A DNA stretch of 64,000 nucleotides, taken from NCBI GenBank assembly GCA_017514025.1, contig JAFWLB010000003.1, positions 1-64,000 on the forward strand. Direction: 5' to 3'. Under the pieces are notes generated by a model that saw nothing but the letters and a program-made list of their open reading frames with translations, had not been told where the DNA came from and ran no database searches. This DNA comes from Candidatus Saccharimonadota bacterium (GTDB taxonomy: Bacteria > Patescibacteriota > Saccharimonadia > Saccharimonadales > Saccharimonadaceae). Shown piece by piece: positions 1 to 8,617 of the stretch. Position numbers and translations under genes: made by a program. Every line of letters starts with the position of its first letter. Position 1 is the stretch's first letter.

Positions 1-819
1 ATAGCTGTAGGTAATCCTACTCCTACCTCCTTCTATGATGCCTTCGTAACGGCAGCATCGCAACCAGGTTCTACTATAACCCAACTTAATGGTTACTATA
101 AGATGCAGGATATGACAGCAGATATATGTGGTGCAGTAGATCTATATGATGATAATAGTCATATACAACTAATAGACACTAGAGATAATGAAGTATACTG
201 GATAGGTAAGCTAAAAGACAATAGATGTTGGTTGTTAGATAACTTGAGACTGGGCAGTAATGACTATTCCATAGACTTAACGCCACAAGATACTAATATA
301 GCAGAGGCGTGGACGTTGCCGAGAGGGATCACTAGTAACTTTGGTTCATACACAACAGCTCAGATTAATGCTGCCTATAAAAACAGTGTACCAAGTGATG
401 AAATAAGCCAAAGAGGTAATTGGAGGGCCGGTGTACATTATAATTTTTGCTCTGCTTCTGCTGGAACATATTGCTATGATTCTGAAAGTGGAACCGGTAA
501 TGCCGAACATGACGTTTGCCCAATCCATTGGAGATTGCCAATTGGCGGAAACAATGGAGAATATTTAGCCCTATATTCCATTGACGCATACAATAATTAC
601 ACAGGGTATCGTAATGCGCTTCATCTTCCGACATCAGGAAGTTATTCTACACAACTGTACGACTGGGGATCTTATGGCGTTTTTTGGTCCTCTACTCGGT
701 TCGGAGTTAGTCATAGTCAAATGTATTATCTGGTCGTTAGCCCATCAAGTATTAATGTGATTGCCGGAGCGCAGCGTGGGACTGGGCAGTCAGTTCGTTG
801 CATAGTCAACAATCAATAA
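1..819 (+). CDS. FISUMP-domain surface protein, C-terminal part (5' end outside window)
   Basis: The reading frame is open from the first base, so this is the C-terminal 272 codons of a longer protein. It carries one Fibrobacter succinogenes major paralogous (FISUMP) domain: the IGKLKDNRCWLLDNLRLG block near its start, CPIHWRLP in the middle, FWSSTR, and SVRCIVN just before the stop. These match the family pattern of a W-x-x-x-NL block, a WRLP block and a closing VRC block. The family is found in secreted or surface-attached proteins and has no established biochemical role. There are four cysteines within the domain, which fits an extracellular fold. No C-terminal anchor is visible, so attachment would have to lie upstream. 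A bidirectional hairpin follows the stop. Domain assignment is fairly sure; function is unknown. Confidence 0.75.
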   Translation: MAVGNPTPTSFYDAFVTAASQPGSTITQLNGYYKMQDMTADICGAVDLYDDNSHIQLIDTRDNEVYWIGKLKDNRCWLLDNLRLGSNDYSIDLTPQDTNIAEAWTLPRGITSNFGSYTTAQINAAYKNSVPSDEISQRGNWRAGVHYNFCSASAGTYCYDSESGTGNAEHDVCPIHWRLPIGGNNGEYLALYSIDAYNNYTGYRNALHLPTSGSYSTQLYDWGSYGVFWSSTRFGVSHSQMYYLVVSPSSINVIAGAQRGTGQSVRCIVNNQ

Positions 820-820
820 T

Positions 821-858
821 CCAAAATTCTCGGGGAATTCATTTCTCCGAGAATTTTT
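821..858. terminator. Bidirectional intrinsic terminator
   Basis: A 10-12 bp inverted repeat (AAAATTCTCGG / CCGAGAATTTT) around a short loop is followed by a T-run on the plus strand and preceded by an A-run. It can end the FISUMP gene and also the minus-strand FemAB operon that converges on it. Confidence 0.75.
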
Positions 859-877
859 GAGCTAAAGTTCTTTTGCT

Positions 878-901
878 GGACTTTTCTTGCAAGAAAAGTC
901 C
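878..901. repeat. 24-bp perfect palindrome
   Basis: GGACTTTTCTTG is followed directly by its reverse complement, 6 bp beyond the end of the FemAB operon. There is no T-run on either side, so it is not a classic terminator. It may aid transcript end formation or bind a protein. Confidence 0.5.
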
Positions 902-907
902 AAAGAG

Positions 908-1927
908 TTACACATGTCGATGTTTTTTCCGCGCAGTCTCCACTGCCCAAGTCAGCGCATATTTCAGCGGGTTCAGCACCATATCATGCGCCGGCGTATA
1001 TTTCAATTCAGTGCAGCCAAACGACCGTTTGAACTCTGAAACCCCGTAAAACCGATGCTCCTTGTCATCCACATCCACAATCCCCCACAGATTATACCGC
1101 ACACATCCACGCTTCCGCGCTTCTTCCATCGCTGCCATATGCAATAGTGGTGCCGCCGAATACTTCGTCCCCAGCTGAGACGACACTCCATAATGATAGC
1201 TCGCTTCTGGCCCGTAAAAAATCATAAAATTCTGCGCCAATACTTCCCCGTCTTTTTTCGCTGTGTAAATCAGCACCTCTCCCCCCTCACGAAACGCCTC
1301 AAACTGCTTCCGCAAGAAATCCGAAGAAAACGCTACATATTTTTGCCGCTCAGCATGCAGTTTCTCCAACCGACAAAACTCCTCAATTGCCTCATCTGAA
1401 GCATCGGCGCTAATCTCGATCTCATTTTTAGAAGCCTTGCGCAATTTCCGTCGGAACCCCTGTGATGCTCCCGCCAAAATCTCCTCCTCGGACTTAGTGA
1501 GATCTAGCACCCCGGCATATTCCACGGACAAATACATCGGTGCCGGTCGTAACCCCAATTCTCGCATTAGCGCCAGAGATTTCTCAGACAGTTCTAATTG
1601 TGGCCGCACCCTCACAAAGGCACAGCCAGCCTCTTGTCCACAACGCTTAATGTCGGAAAATATCACCTGTACGACTTTGGTATCTTTCCAGTCTAACAGG
1701 GGTCCTCCCGCGATCGCCATATATGTTCCCCGCCGCGCCGTTTCTACCACACCTGCATACGCCCCTATAATCTTGCCAGCATTATCCAAAGCCCCTCTCC
1801 GCACCACCTTTTTCCCGCGCGACTTATGAAACTCGTAAAAATCCCACGATTGCAAAAAATTCGCCTCTGGTCGTTTGCTTACGAACTTGTCCCATTCGCT
1901 CTTGTCCAAAATATCGACTATTTTCAC
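908..1927 (-). CDS. FemAB-family aminoacyl transferase (copy 1)
   Basis: FemA/FemB/FemX proteins use aminoacyl-tRNA to add amino acids to the peptidoglycan stem peptide or lipid II, building the interpeptide bridge at the inner face of the membrane. The 339-residue length fits a two-lobed GNAT-fold member without the coiled-coil arm. Family blocks visible are NFLQSWDFYEFHKSRG at about residue 24, the IAGGPLLDW block near residue 73, and the C-terminal NLWGIVD...HRFYGVSEFKRSFG block. The start is GTG, overlapping the stop of the upstream paralogue as GTGA, so translation is coupled. It ends the five-gene envelope operon and is a diverged tandem duplicate of the next gene. The two may add different residues in sequence; which amino acid cannot be read from sequence. 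Family call strong, substrate unknown. Confidence 0.85.
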   Translation of the reverse strand: MKIVDILDKSEWDKFVSKRPEANFLQSWDFYEFHKSRGKKVVRRGALDNAGKIIGAYAGVVETARRGTYMAIAGGPLLDWKDTKVVQVIFSDIKRCGQEAGCAFVRVRPQLELSEKSLALMRELGLRPAPMYLSVEYAGVLDLTKSEEEILAGASQGFRRKLRKASKNEIEISADASDEAIEEFCRLEKLHAERQKYVAFSSDFLRKQFEAFREGGEVLIYTAKKDGEVLAQNFMIFYGPEASYHYGVSSQLGTKYSAAPLLHMAAMEEARKRGCVRYNLWGIVDVDDKEHRFYGVSEFKRSFGCTELKYTPAHDMVLNPLKYALTWAVETARKKHRHV

Positions 1928-2916
1928 AAATGCCTCCGTTTCTTACGCGCTTTCTCTACCACCAAATCTTTCAAATACCCCACGCGCGAAATCACCAAAT
2001 CGTGCGCCGGCACATATTCTACTACAGATCCGCCAAACCCAGTTTTAAAGGTAGTCACCCCGGCATAGCGGTGTTCTGGTTGTCCCGCCGGTGCAATCCC
2101 CCAGAGGTTGAACCGCTCGTACCCCTCCGCTTTCAAATCCCGTATCGCCTGCCACAAGAGCGCATACGCCCCCGGCATTTTGCGGTTTAACGGTGTCGAG
2201 GCCGCCTCGTAATAATCTCCCTCGTGTCCATCTTTAATAATCATCCCATAAGCGATTGGCTCCCCCTCGACAGTCCGCGCCGTGTAAATCTGGATATTTT
2301 CACCAAAAGCCTCTCTTTCGGCTAACAAAGTCTTCAGATTAGGCGGCACAAACCCCTGTCTCCGCGCCGTCTCTAGCTGCACCTGATGGAATTTTCTGAA
2401 GATCTCCTCCGAGTTCTCTTTCTGCACGGTAATTCCCATTTTCCCGGCTCGCCGCACTTCGTAGCGGGTCTGTCGCCGCATCCCAGCCAACAACTCTTCT
2501 TCTGACAAGTTCAAATCTATCATCACAGTATGCTCTGCTGCCAGATGCATCGGCGATTTTTTTAATCCTAAATCTGCCAAAATTTGCAAATTCTCTCTAT
2601 TCGCCAAAAGCTGCGGCCGGATTCGCACAAAAACGCACTTTTCGTCTCTTGCCACCTCTGTAATTTTCCCCATCGCTTCTTTTGCTACTCCCCTATCGCT
2701 CCAGTCTATCAACGGCCCACACGGAATCTCCAGATATCGCCCTCTTTTGGCGTTTCGCACTATCATCAAAGCGCGTCCGGAACCCCCGCTTTTACCCCCG
2801 AATTCCTCTGTTATCACCTTTTCGCCCAAAATCTCGTTCATCTTGCCATAGGCGGGCGACTGCAAAAAATTCGCCTCCGGGAATTTTTTCACTATCCCTG
2901 GCCACTTTTCACCCAT
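1924..2916 (-). CDS. FemAB-family aminoacyl transferase (copy 2)
   Basis: A second FemAB-type transferase of 330 residues with the same blocks as its neighbour: NFLQSPAYGKMNEILGEKV near the N terminus, EIPCGPLIDW, and NLWGIAP...HRYAGVTTFKTGFGG at the C terminus. I start it at the ATG at 2916 and not at the in-frame TTG at 2928, because GGAGG lies 5 bases before that ATG. It overlaps the end of the aminotransferase gene by 8 bp and the next FemAB gene by 4 bp. Having two adjacent, clearly diverged copies suggests a bridge of at least two residues or two bridge chemistries, as with FemA and FemB in staphylococci; this is inference. It acts at the cytoplasmic side of the membrane and needs charged tRNA as donor. 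Confidence 0.85.
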   Translation of the reverse strand: MGEKWPGIVKKFPEANFLQSPAYGKMNEILGEKVITEEFGGKSGGSGRALMIVRNAKRGRYLEIPCGPLIDWSDRGVAKEAMGKITEVARDEKCVFVRIRPQLLANRENLQILADLGLKKSPMHLAAEHTVMIDLNLSEEELLAGMRRQTRYEVRRAGKMGITVQKENSEEIFRKFHQVQLETARRQGFVPPNLKTLLAEREAFGENIQIYTARTVEGEPIAYGMIIKDGHEGDYYEAASTPLNRKMPGAYALLWQAIRDLKAEGYERFNLWGIAPAGQPEHRYAGVTTFKTGFGGSVVEYVPAHDLVISRVGYLKDLVVEKARKKRRHL

Positions 2917-4069
2917 TCTCACCTCCAATCAAATGCTTCTCCACAATCTTCCGCGCCCGGACTAGTTTATCTTTTGAATAATAAGTTGGAAAATTGATAA
3001 TATGTTCGCTTATAAACACCGCCTCCGGGCACTTCGCCTCCGGGAAATGCACTTTTTTATAGTACCTCTCTGGTGATACTGGCTTCTCATACCACAATCC
3101 ATCAAAGAAATACCGATTTAAGCGCAACTCTCTCAGCACTTCATCTCTGTTTTCCACCAGATAAAATTCCCTGAGGGCCGGTTCGCCCGATTTCCGTAAA
3201 TTTTTGAACTGGGTCAATGCTCGTCGCGCCTCAAATTTGCTAATTTTACGCGTGAGATCTAACTTATTATCCGCCGATCTCTCTACCCAATGAATCCGAA
3301 TCAAAAACCGCATCAACACTCCCCCTGCTCGTATCACCATTATTCCTCGGCAAGTTGCCCCCAACATCGGATAAAATCTAGCCCGCAAGTGGTCCGACGG
3401 TCGCGGAGATTTTGTAGGCGCTTTAATCTTATGCTTGCAGGGAGCGCGTAGCACCACCGCTCCACCCGATACTGTATCAATTGATTTATCTTTTCCAAAC
3501 GAAAACGCCACCCCCGCCCCCACCGTGCCAGCCTCCCGCCCATCCGAGTACCTGACCCCTGCGCAGTGCGCCAAGTCCTCAATAATTATTAAGTTGTGTT
3601 TCTTCGCAAACTTCTCAATCGCAACAATATCCACCGGATTGCCCAGAGAGTTCTGGATTATTATTCCTTTCGTATTTTTATCTATATTCTTTTCTAAATT
3701 CTTCAAATCAAAATTCAAATCACCCCTATCAATATCCGCCCACACCGGCTTCAGCCCCGCCGCCTTTATCGCCTCATACACCGCATAGCAAGTGAACCCA
3801 TTCACAATTACTGCATCTCCCGGCTCAAAATAGGCTTTCAAGGCCAAACACAACCCAGATCGCCCGTTTTTGCACAAAATCGCCTCGCCTCCGTAGCGTT
3901 TGCCCAGATAATCCGTCAATGCCTCGCAATCTTTTTGCCGCCCCACAGTGAAAGTATGCCCACAAACCTCCTCCAGAGAATATCCTGCCGCCATCCCCAG
4001 ATAGTGCCGCCTCACAAAAGCCATCCCCTTCGCCGTTAGCCAGAAAACGACCTTCTGCGCGGGATTCAC
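2909..4069 (-). CDS. DegT/DnrJ/EryC1-type PLP-dependent aminotransferase
   Basis: A fold-type I PLP enzyme of 386 residues, like the DegT/DnrJ/EryC1/StrS family that transaminates keto-sugars or related ketones. Visible are the CKNGRSGL cofactor-binding turn near residue 70, the SLGNPVDI and EDLAHCAG blocks (the Asp that binds the pyridine nitrogen), and SFGKDKSIDTVSGG, whose lysine should form the Schiff base. The start is a GTG at 4069 with GGAGG 5 bases upstream, overlapping the hydrolase stop as GTGA; an ATG 90 bp further upstream lies inside that gene and has no support. The FemAB and Mur-ligase neighbours suggest a wall-linked amino donor product such as an amino sugar or amino acid. 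The substrate is not predictable. Confidence 0.75.
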   Translation of the reverse strand: MNPAQKVVFWLTAKGMAFVRRHYLGMAAGYSLEEVCGHTFTVGRQKDCEALTDYLGKRYGGEAILCKNGRSGLCLALKAYFEPGDAVIVNGFTCYAVYEAIKAAGLKPVWADIDRGDLNFDLKNLEKNIDKNTKGIIIQNSLGNPVDIVAIEKFAKKHNLIIIEDLAHCAGVRYSDGREAGTVGAGVAFSFGKDKSIDTVSGGAVVLRAPCKHKIKAPTKSPRPSDHLRARFYPMLGATCRGIMVIRAGGVLMRFLIRIHWVERSADNKLDLTRKISKFEARRALTQFKNLRKSGEPALREFYLVENRDEVLRELRLNRYFFDGLWYEKPVSPERYYKKVHFPEAKCPEAVFISEHIINFPTYYSKDKLVRARKIVEKHLIGGENG

Positions 4070-4758
4070 TTTTTCTCCTCCTTTTTTATCTTCTCTATCA
4101 ACCCGCCTAGTGCTCGCGCCAATTCCTCCGGCGCAGAAATATATGGCGCATGCGTCCAATTCGCATAAAACTTCAACTCAGCGTTTGGCATCTTCTCATA
4201 CATCTCTGTAGCCTGCCGCGGCGGCGTAGTCGTATCCTTCTTCCCCCAAAGAATAAACGTCCTCGTCCTAACCTTAGAGAAATCTAATTCTTTGTCGGAT
4301 TCCAGCATATTTGCCAAAGTCTGCTTCATATTCTCTGGTGCTCGCGAATAGTCCGTTGAGCCAGTCAACCGGTGGAAGGCCTTGTCCACCACCGCAATCT
4401 TCTTCAGCGGCTTGCCAATTTTTGCCACTTTCTCTACTACTTTTTTGCGTACAGATGGCTCGTAAACCCCCGCTGAGTCTAGCAAAATCAAATATTTCAG
4501 CTTTTCCGGCCGCGCTGCGCAGAGATTCAGCAAAATCCTACCCCCGTTTGAATGTCCCAGCGCCACCGCCCCGTTCGGAATATTTTTATCTGCCCATTTC
4601 ATGTAATCATAAATCGTAAACACCTTATTAGATTTCTCGGTTAGCCCCGGCACGTGCAACATTTTTACGCTAATCCCCTTTTCGCGTAGCAAATCAATTG
4701 TCTTTTTCCACGGTTCCACCGTGTAAGTCCATCCGTGCACAATGTAAAGATCCGCCAC
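4066..4758 (-). CDS. Alpha/beta-hydrolase
   Basis: A 230-residue single-domain alpha/beta hydrolase. The nucleophile elbow is GHSNGG (serine near residue 69), the acid is probably the Asp in LWGKKDTTTPP, and the histidine is in NWTHAPYI, so the triad is complete. The HGW near the N terminus (IVHGWTY) fits the oxyanion-hole loop. There is no signal peptide or membrane segment, so it should be cytosolic. It starts with GTG, 5 bases after GGAGG. It lies between a MurF-like ligase and an aminotransferase with almost no spacing, which points to esterase, thioesterase or amidase activity in the same pathway. Members of this fold are too varied to name a substrate. Confidence 0.8.
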   Translation of the reverse strand: MADLYIVHGWTYTVEPWKKTIDLLREKGISVKMLHVPGLTEKSNKVFTIYDYMKWADKNIPNGAVALGHSNGGRILLNLCAARPEKLKYLILLDSAGVYEPSVRKKVVEKVAKIGKPLKKIAVVDKAFHRLTGSTDYSRAPENMKQTLANMLESDKELDFSKVRTRTFILWGKKDTTTPPRQATEMYEKMPNAELKFYANWTHAPYISAPEELARALGGLIEKIKKEEKK

Positions 4759-4771
4759 TAAAACCCTCCTC

Positions 4772-6043
4772 TCATGAGTCTAGCCCCCAATTTTTGCGTC
4801 GCGCCACCGCCGCTTTCTCTCGCCGGCATAATTTACTAGCGTCAGCCGGATCCGCCAGCAATTTCTCAATCACCCACTCCAAATATTGGCTCCCCTTGAA
4901 AATCAGCGTTTCCTGCCCAGTCACGTTTTTCCGGATATATTCCAAAGCCTTGCGCGGGTCCAAAGTCGCCACCGCCGACACCCCCAGTTTCTTCAGCTCC
5001 GGTGCGGTATATTTTTTCGTGCGCCGCCCCACTAGCACAACCTTTTCCGGCTTCACTCTAGCAATCAAATCTGCCAGCCGCCGGTGTTCTTCTTCTGCCA
5101 GCGACCCCTGATCCACAATATCCCCAATCACCAACCATTTGCGCTCCGCGTGCATCCGCTTCGCCATATCCAGTGTCGAAGCCATCGAAATCATGTGCGC
5201 ATTGTAACTACTATCTACAATATCAATCCCCTTATACCCCTTAAAATGCGAGCTCCGCCCCGGCGCCGCCTTCATCCCAGAAAAATCCGGGTTGAACTTC
5301 AATTTCAAATATTTCATCAAATCTTGCAGCACAAACAGGTTAAACGCCACATCCTTCGGCTCCGGTCGGTCAAAATGAAAAGTCGTATCCCCGTAGGTAA
5401 AATCCGTTGAATCCGGATAAACCACGTATTTTTTCATATCAGTCTTTTTTATCGGCACCACTTTCGCCACAATCCCCTTTGTCGCCTCCACCATTAATTT
5501 CGCGTCCGCATCTATATATACCCGCTTACTTGTATTCGCTGGCAAATTAGCAAATTCCGCCGTAATCGCCTCTGATAAATCCTTGAATTTCCCCTCCTCT
5601 ACCACTTTTTCAAACTGTACCGCGTGTGATAGCCCAATAGACACCCAGATAGTCACCTCTGGTTTTAGCCATTCAGCCAAAAACTCTGCCTCGTGCGGCC
5701 GTTCTCCGTCGATTTCCACCACATAATACCTCTGAGGGAACCGCTTAAACAACGATTTAAAAGGCGCCGCCACAAACAAGTGCACCCAGCGCCACTTTGA
5801 CCCTCTGACACCCTTTAGCCCCAATAAATCAAACGACACGCCAAAAGCCGAGTTGGCATCATGCGAATAGTGGGCTTCGTCGCCCATTTCATATTCAATC
5901 ATATTCAACATCGTGGTCTTCCCCGCCGAACCAGTCACCGCTATTACCCGTGGCTGCCACCTCTTCAAAACTCGGTTCGCAAAATGCCGAAAATACTTCG
6001 CAGCCACGAAATAAAACCGTTTCTTACAACTAGAAACACTCAT
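4772..6043 (-). CDS. MurF-like Mur ligase family protein lacking the N-terminal UDP-binding domain
   Basis: An ATP-dependent amide ligase related to MurF, which joins D-Ala-D-Ala to the UDP-MurNAc tripeptide. The P-loop VTGSAGKTT lies near residue 37, and the C-terminal domain shows the MurF-like DSSYNAHMISM and IGDIVDQGSLAEEEH blocks. True MurF proteins are about 450 residues with roughly 90 residues of UDP-binding domain before the P-loop; here that domain is missing and a basic, hydrophobic segment replaces it. It may therefore act on a lipid-linked or non-nucleotide substrate, or on another carboxylate. First gene of the five-gene envelope operon. A TATAAT box ends 6 bases before the ATG, so its mRNA is probably leaderless. 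Family sure, reaction uncertain. Confidence 0.75.
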   Translation of the reverse strand: MSVSSCKKRFYFVAAKYFRHFANRVLKRWQPRVIAVTGSAGKTTMLNMIEYEMGDEAHYSHDANSAFGVSFDLLGLKGVRGSKWRWVHLFVAAPFKSLFKRFPQRYYVVEIDGERPHEAEFLAEWLKPEVTIWVSIGLSHAVQFEKVVEEGKFKDLSEAITAEFANLPANTSKRVYIDADAKLMVEATKGIVAKVVPIKKTDMKKYVVYPDSTDFTYGDTTFHFDRPEPKDVAFNLFVLQDLMKYLKLKFNPDFSGMKAAPGRSSHFKGYKGIDIVDSSYNAHMISMASTLDMAKRMHAERKWLVIGDIVDQGSLAEEEHRRLADLIARVKPEKVVLVGRRTKKYTAPELKKLGVSAVATLDPRKALEYIRKNVTGQETLIFKGSQYLEWVIEKLLADPADASKLCRREKAAVARRKNWGLDS

Positions 6044-6049
6044 ATATCT

Positions 6050-6055
6050 ATTATA
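6050..6055 (-). promoter_or_regulatory. -10 box of envelope operon (leaderless type)
   Basis: TATAAT on the minus strand with exactly 6 bases to the start ATG at 6043 and no Shine-Dalgarno sequence. Transcription would start at or next to the ATG. Confidence 0.7.
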
Positions 6056-6074
6056 CCAGATATTTACAAGAATT

Positions 6075-6401
6075 TTACATCTTGATTTCGGCGTCTACCC
6101 CGGCTGGCAAAGAGAGATTTTGCAAACTCTCAATCGTTTTCGGCGTGGCATTGGAGATGTCAATCAACCGCTTATGTACTTTCATCTCAAACGCTTCCCC
6201 ACCAGTCTTATAGACGTGCGGCGACTTTACCACAGTAAAGGTGGACCGCTTAGTCGGTAGCGGAATTGGCCCGCTCACGCTCGCCCCAGTTCGGATCGCC
6301 GTATCTACGATTTGTCGCGCGCTCTGATCAATCACCCGGTGATCATAAGCCTTCAACCGGATCCGGATTTTCAGCCCGCTATCTTTTTTGCTTTCTGCCA
6401 T
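6075..6401 (-). CDS. rpsJ: 30S ribosomal protein S10
   Basis: S10 sits in the 30S head and also serves as NusE in transcription antitermination. The 108-residue sequence shows the family blocks [18 protein letters not shown] and HKRLIDI, and has normal length. In most bacteria rpsJ follows tuf or opens the S10 operon. Here it lies on the same strand as tuf and fusA further upstream, but is cut off from tuf by a foreign-looking gene on the opposite strand and has its own strong promoter and leader. No S10-operon genes follow: the next gene downstream is the envelope operon. An AGGAAAGG-type Shine-Dalgarno site precedes the ATG. Confidence 0.97.
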   Translation of the reverse strand: MAESKKDSGLKIRIRLKAYDHRVIDQSARQIVDTAIRTGASVSGPIPLPTKRSTFTVVKSPHVYKTGGEAFEMKVHKRLIDISNATPKTIESLQNLSLPAGVDAEIKM

Positions 6402-6488
6402 AATTTTTTCCTTTCCTCTCTATAACCTCAGGTTCGCCCCTAGACAGGCCGCCAGTGAGTTTTTAGAGATAGATATTTAATTTACTAT
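6402..6488 (-). promoter_or_regulatory. 5' leader of rpsJ, candidate regulatory RNA
   Basis: About 87 bases separate the predicted transcription start from the rpsJ ATG. A CTCTA / TAGAG pairing can close a structured segment with the Shine-Dalgarno site just outside it. This could be an S10 autoregulatory leader, but I do not recognise a known class. Confidence 0.35.
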
Positions 6489-6494
6489 GGCGTC

Positions 6495-6523
6495 ATTATA
6501 CCACCCCAGAGGCAAAAAGTCAA
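6495..6523 (-). promoter_or_regulatory. rpsJ promoter
   Basis: TTGACT, a 17-base spacer and TATAAT on the minus strand; near-consensus housekeeping promoter. Confidence 0.8.
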
Positions 6524-6550
6524 ATCCAGGCTGGCACGAGCTACCTGCTC

Positions 6551-6579
6551 TTGACTAATTAAACTTTTTGTGCTATAAT
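6551..6579 (+). promoter_or_regulatory. Consensus promoter of the 183-residue gene
   Basis: TTGACT, a 17-base spacer and TATAAT. It is divergent from the rpsJ promoter, with 27 bp between the two -35 boxes. Confidence 0.85.
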
Positions 6580-6623
6580 TGAAAGTATTGAGCATGTCAT
6601 ACGATAAAGGAGAGTGATTTGCA

Positions 6624-7175
6624 ATGCTCATGCACACTGATGGTTATGTAGAGGTCCTGGCTGTGGGTCACGCAACACAGGAGGAAGCTTTAGGTTATCT
6701 GGATACCGCAATCGATCTGATCAAGCGAGTCGATGAGTGGGATGTCGACGCCGAGTTGCAGATGTTCCTCGACCAGAGGTCCATCCCGATATCGGAGTAC
6801 AACACTCCGAAGGAATTCATCGAATTCCACGATTTCTGGTTGGGCGAGCTACACCACGCCAGCGTAGACGCTGGCTTTGCCGAGCACGTGGACTACCGGC
6901 GGATTCGGGCCATGGCTCGTGCTCTGGCTACCAGCTTCACCCGGAGGGGCTATTACCTGGAATTTCTCCAGGATCGCCGCAAGGGTATCTTGGAAGGCAA
7001 GGACTACAAACTCCCGTCCTTCCACGAACTGGAGCTGCGCTACCAGTATCACCTTTACGCCCTCGACCACGATGACGTAGGCGTGCCCGTCGACAAGACG
7101 TTCAAGGAATGGTGTGATACCGACGAATGCCGCACCTTCTTTGATGTTATGGAGCTGCAGCCCAAGAATGACTAG
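6624..7175 (+). CDS. Unknown 183-residue protein, composition-shifted single-gene unit
   Basis: I do not recognise a family. The protein is soluble, acidic and rich in aromatic residues and His, mostly helical by eye, with a KEWCDTDEC pair of cysteines near the C terminus. It has no signal peptide or membrane segment. The gene stands alone with a consensus promoter, a GGAG ribosome site 10 bases before the ATG (a second ATG lies two codons on), and its own terminator. Its codons are visibly more GC-rich than those of neighbouring genes, and it interrupts the usual tuf-rpsJ neighbourhood. This suggests an acquired gene or one under different codon selection. It belongs to a set of similarly built units at 24987, 51464 and 52804. 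Coding status is well supported; function is open. Confidence 0.75.
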   Translation: MLMHTDGYVEVLAVGHATQEEALGYLDTAIDLIKRVDEWDVDAELQMFLDQRSIPISEYNTPKEFIEFHDFWLGELHHASVDAGFAEHVDYRRIRAMARALATSFTRRGYYLEFLQDRRKGILEGKDYKLPSFHELELRYQYHLYALDHDDVGVPVDKTFKEWCDTDECRTFFDVMELQPKND

Positions 7176-7202
7176 CACCTCCAAACGACACACATAACCA
7201 AA

Positions 7203-7234
7203 AACCGCCCCTGTTTACACGGGGGCGGCTTTCT
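7203..7234. terminator. Bidirectional terminator between unknown gene and tuf
   Basis: A CCGCCCC / GGGGCGG stem with a 10-base loop, flanked by A-runs and T-runs on the two sides. It serves the plus-strand unknown gene and the minus-strand tuf. Confidence 0.85.
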
Positions 7235-7249
7235 TTAGGCTATAAAACC

Positions 7250-8434
7250 CTACTTGATAACCTTGGTGATCACACCAGAACCAACGGTCTTACCGCCTTC
7301 ACGGATTGCGAAACGGTCGTTATCGTTCATAGCCACTGGCTGCAAGAGTTTCACCTTAAAGGTGACCTGATCGCCAGGCATAACGATTTCCTTATCAGCC
7401 GGAAGCTCTACTTCACCCGTCACATCAGTAGTGCGGAAGTAGAATTGCGGCTTATAACCCTTGGAGAACGGAGTGTGGCGACCACCTTCTTCCTTCTTCA
7501 AGATGTAAACTTCAGCCTCAAACTCGGTGTGAGGGGTGATAGTGCCAGGGGCAGCGATCACCTGACCACGCTCGATTTGGTCACGCTCAATACCACGGAG
7601 GAGTAAACCTGCGTTATCGCCAGCTTGACCCTGATCCAAAGTCTTGTGGAAAGCCTCAATACCGGTTACGACAGACTTTTGAGTATCTTTCAAACCAACG
7701 ATTTCCACTTCGTCATTCAATTTCACAACACCCTGCTCGATACGACCAGTAGCCACAGTACCACGACCCTTGATCGAGAAGACATCCTCAATCGGCATCA
7801 AGAACGGCTTGTCCAAATCGTGCTCAGGCACGTCAAAGTATTCATCCATCGCATTGATGAGTTCCATCACGGCGTCTTCATTTTCTTTGTCGCCCTCGAG
7901 AGCCTTAGTAGCAGAACCCTTGATGATTGGAGCGTTGTCGCCATCAAAGCCATACTTGTTCAAAAGCTCACGTACGTCCATCTCAACTAGCTCAACGAGT
8001 TCTGGATCAGCGAGATCCATCTTGTTGAGGAACACGATAATCTTAGGTACGTTTACCTGGTGAGCTAGCAAAACGTGCTCACGCGTCTGCGGCAACGGGC
8101 CATCGTTGGCAGCTACTACGAGGATAGCACCATCCACCTGGGCAGCACCGGTGATCATATTCTTAATGTAGTCAGCGTGACCTGGCATATCGACGTGCGC
8201 ATAATGACGCTTGTCAGTTTCATATTCCTGGTGAGAAGTCGCGATAGTAATACCGCGAGCCTTTTCCTCAGGCGCGTTATCAATTTGATCATAAGCCACT
8301 GGCTTATTTACGTCGGACGGCAAGCGCTTAGCGAGCACGCTAGTGATTGCAGCCGTCAAAGTAGTTTTACCATGGTCGACGTGACCCATAGTACCCACAT
8401 TGATATGTGGCTTGGAACGGTCAAAATTTGCCAT
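7250..8434 (-). CDS. tuf: Elongation factor Tu
   Basis: EF-Tu brings aminoacyl-tRNA to the ribosome as a ternary complex with GTP. The 394 residues are full length. G-domain motifs are GHVDHGKTT near residue 18, DMPGHADY near 81 and NKMDL near 136; domains 2 and 3 are intact, including the C-terminal [12 protein letters not shown] block. The ATG follows AAGGAGAAAGA. It has its own promoter and about 60 bases of leader. tuf normally follows fusA directly; here purC lies between them. Codon use is clearly optimised compared with most of the window, as expected for this very abundant protein. Confidence 0.99.
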   Translation of the reverse strand: MANFDRSKPHINVGTMGHVDHGKTTLTAAITSVLAKRLPSDVNKPVAYDQIDNAPEEKARGITIATSHQEYETDKRHYAHVDMPGHADYIKNMITGAAQVDGAILVVAANDGPLPQTREHVLLAHQVNVPKIIVFLNKMDLADPELVELVEMDVRELLNKYGFDGDNAPIIKGSATKALEGDKENEDAVMELINAMDEYFDVPEHDLDKPFLMPIEDVFSIKGRGTVATGRIEQGVVKLNDEVEIVGLKDTQKSVVTGIEAFHKTLDQGQAGDNAGLLLRGIERDQIERGQVIAAPGTITPHTEFEAEVYILKKEEGGRHTPFSKGYKPQFYFRTTDVTGEVELPADKEIVMPGDQVTFKVKLLQPVAMNDNDRFAIREGGKTVGSGVITKVIK

Positions 8435-8495
8435 TCTTTCTCCTTTTTATTAATTACGGTTGGAGCGCTAATAAAAACCAGCTCCAAAACTCTAC
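8435..8495 (-). promoter_or_regulatory. 5' leader of tuf with hairpin
   Basis: The untranslated leader has a GGAGC / GCTCC hairpin (8462-8485) followed by an AAGGAG ribosome site. It may stabilise the message or regulate initiation. Confidence 0.4.
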
Positions 8496-8501
8496 TCTAC
8501 T

Positions 8502-8529
8502 ATTTTAGACTATTTTTGCGAAGTTGTAA
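8502..8529 (-). promoter_or_regulatory. tuf promoter
   Basis: TTACAA, a 16-base spacer and TAAAAT on the minus strand. Confidence 0.6.
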
Positions 8530-8556
8530 AGAGGGGATTTTTCGCAAAAATCATAT

Positions 8557-8590
8557 ATAAAAAGCGCCCGGTCGGCAAACCAGGCGCAAA
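8557..8590 (-). terminator. Terminator of purC
   Basis: A GCGCC(T)GG / CC(G)GGCGC stem downstream of purC on the minus strand, followed by TTTTTAT. Confidence 0.75.
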
Positions 8591-8617
8591 TTTTTGGGAA
8601 TCTCGTCAGGGCTCAAT

